Source of the DNA: Ahaetulla prasina
Lineage: Eukaryota > Chordata > Lepidosauria > Squamata > Colubridae
DNA: 64,000 bases
Direction: 5' to 3'
Assembly (NCBI RefSeq): GCF_028640845.1
Contig: NC_080542.1
Location: forward strand, 132,053,580 to 132,117,579
Shown here: positions 63,615 to 64,000 of the stretch, piece after piece
Layout: every line of letters starts with the position of its first letter
Numbering within the stretch: position 1 is the first letter of the stretch
The notes under the pieces: model-generated
What the model was told of the DNA's origin: nothing
Database searches by the model: none
The model's input: the letters and a program-made list of their open reading frames with translations, nothing else
Made by a program: the position numbers and the translations under genes

Positions 63615-64000
63615 TGGAAACAAAAAAATGTAGCTACCTTTAGAAAGAGATTCAGCTCAGATCAATCTAATATGTTGGATTTTGAACATAGCCCCTTTAG
63701 CAATTTCTTCCCAGTTTAGTCATTTATTTTGGTGCTTTGTTTAAAATATCAGCACCACTGATGGTCTCATTCAATTCACTGAGAGGTTTATGGCCACATC
63801 TTAACAATTCATACCTTTCTTTGTTTTCTCCCCCTCCTACATCAATAAAATATTTTATTGATGCTGCATTAGATCTCCACCAAAGCTGCTGGTGCCTTTC
63901 TGATAAAACTGGTGATTTATTGTGAAGAATCAAAAGTGTATTAATCATCAGAACTGAGGATATGAAATAATTTTTCATGTTGTCCAGCAAACTTGTCCAC
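63615..64000. other. Unassigned end of window with an unrecognised ORF
   Basis: The reverse-strand frame 63990-63724 (88 codons) has a polar, non-repetitive composition (ASIKYFIDVGGGENKERYEL) unlike simple-sequence ORFs. I do not recognise it, and it has no neighbours to give context. It could be a fragment of an old transposon or processed gene, or chance. Confidence 0.3.

Noticed and set aside
1..64000. CRISPR array, bacterial operons, rRNA or functional tRNA genes
   Set aside because: No regularly spaced repeats and no rRNA sequence; tRNA-like A and B boxes occur only in SINE heads. The repeat content is clearly vertebrate.

Overview
The window reads as repeat-packed, AT-rich vertebrate DNA from a squamate reptile, most likely a snake. 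The evidence is the mix of repeat families: a tRNA-derived SINE of the Sauria type, RTE/BovB remnants, R4-like, L2-like and CR1-like LINEs, Penelope-like DNA, many hAT and Tc1/mariner-type MITEs, and five copies of a LINE ending in an (ATTCT)n/(AATAG)n microsatellite, a feature I recall being reported for snake genomes. Species cannot be named from this sequence. I found no convincing host protein-coding exon, tRNA, rRNA or CRISPR array. Every ORF whose product I recognise belongs to a retrotransposon, and most of those are broken.

Layout. 1-8 kb: LINE 3' end (family A, AAAT tail), mariner and hAT MITEs, an uncharacterised GC-rich ORF with an in-frame minisatellite followed by a TATA-like motif, and a tRNA SINE. 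8-15 kb: two solo retroviral-type LTRs (8011-8950 and 14263-14928), CR1 and L2 fragments, and a 540 bp pure polypyrimidine tract. 15-21 kb: BovB fossils with endonuclease and RT traces, interrupted by a SINE, CR1 and hAT. 21-24.7 kb: an unclassified repeat, hAT MITEs and CR1. 24.8-29.7 kb: an almost complete L2-type LINE (reverse strand) inside a hAT element with an exact 8 bp target duplication, abutting a second hAT. 30-32 kb: R4-like LINE remnants and trinucleotide arrays. 32.8-36.8 kb: family A LINE, then a 2.6 kb family B LINE ending in (ATTCT)n. 37.8-40.7 kb: hAT, an L1-like or unclassified repeat and a SINE. 42.6-45.8 kb: CR1, then a three-level nest (MITE, LINE A, inverted Penelope-like dimer). 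46-54.8 kb: polypyrimidine tract, BovB, SINEs, family B and family A LINEs (one splitting a hAT element), and a Sauria-type SINE. 55-58 kb: R4-like LINE and a large imperfect foldback whose arms are polypurine and polypyrimidine. 58.4-64 kb: a 2.8 kb reverse-strand family B LINE, a SINE, a mariner-type MITE and a BovB tail.

The sequence shows layers of insertion, not interacting genes. The best-supported new observations are nested insertions with intact target duplications, two hAT elements apparently sharing one 8 bp target, an inverted Penelope-like dimer with hammerhead-ribozyme-like cores in both arms, a hAT core duplicated into an LTR, and several LINE 3' ends that start microsatellites. 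Family names come from remembered motif and end-sequence similarity and were not checked against a database.
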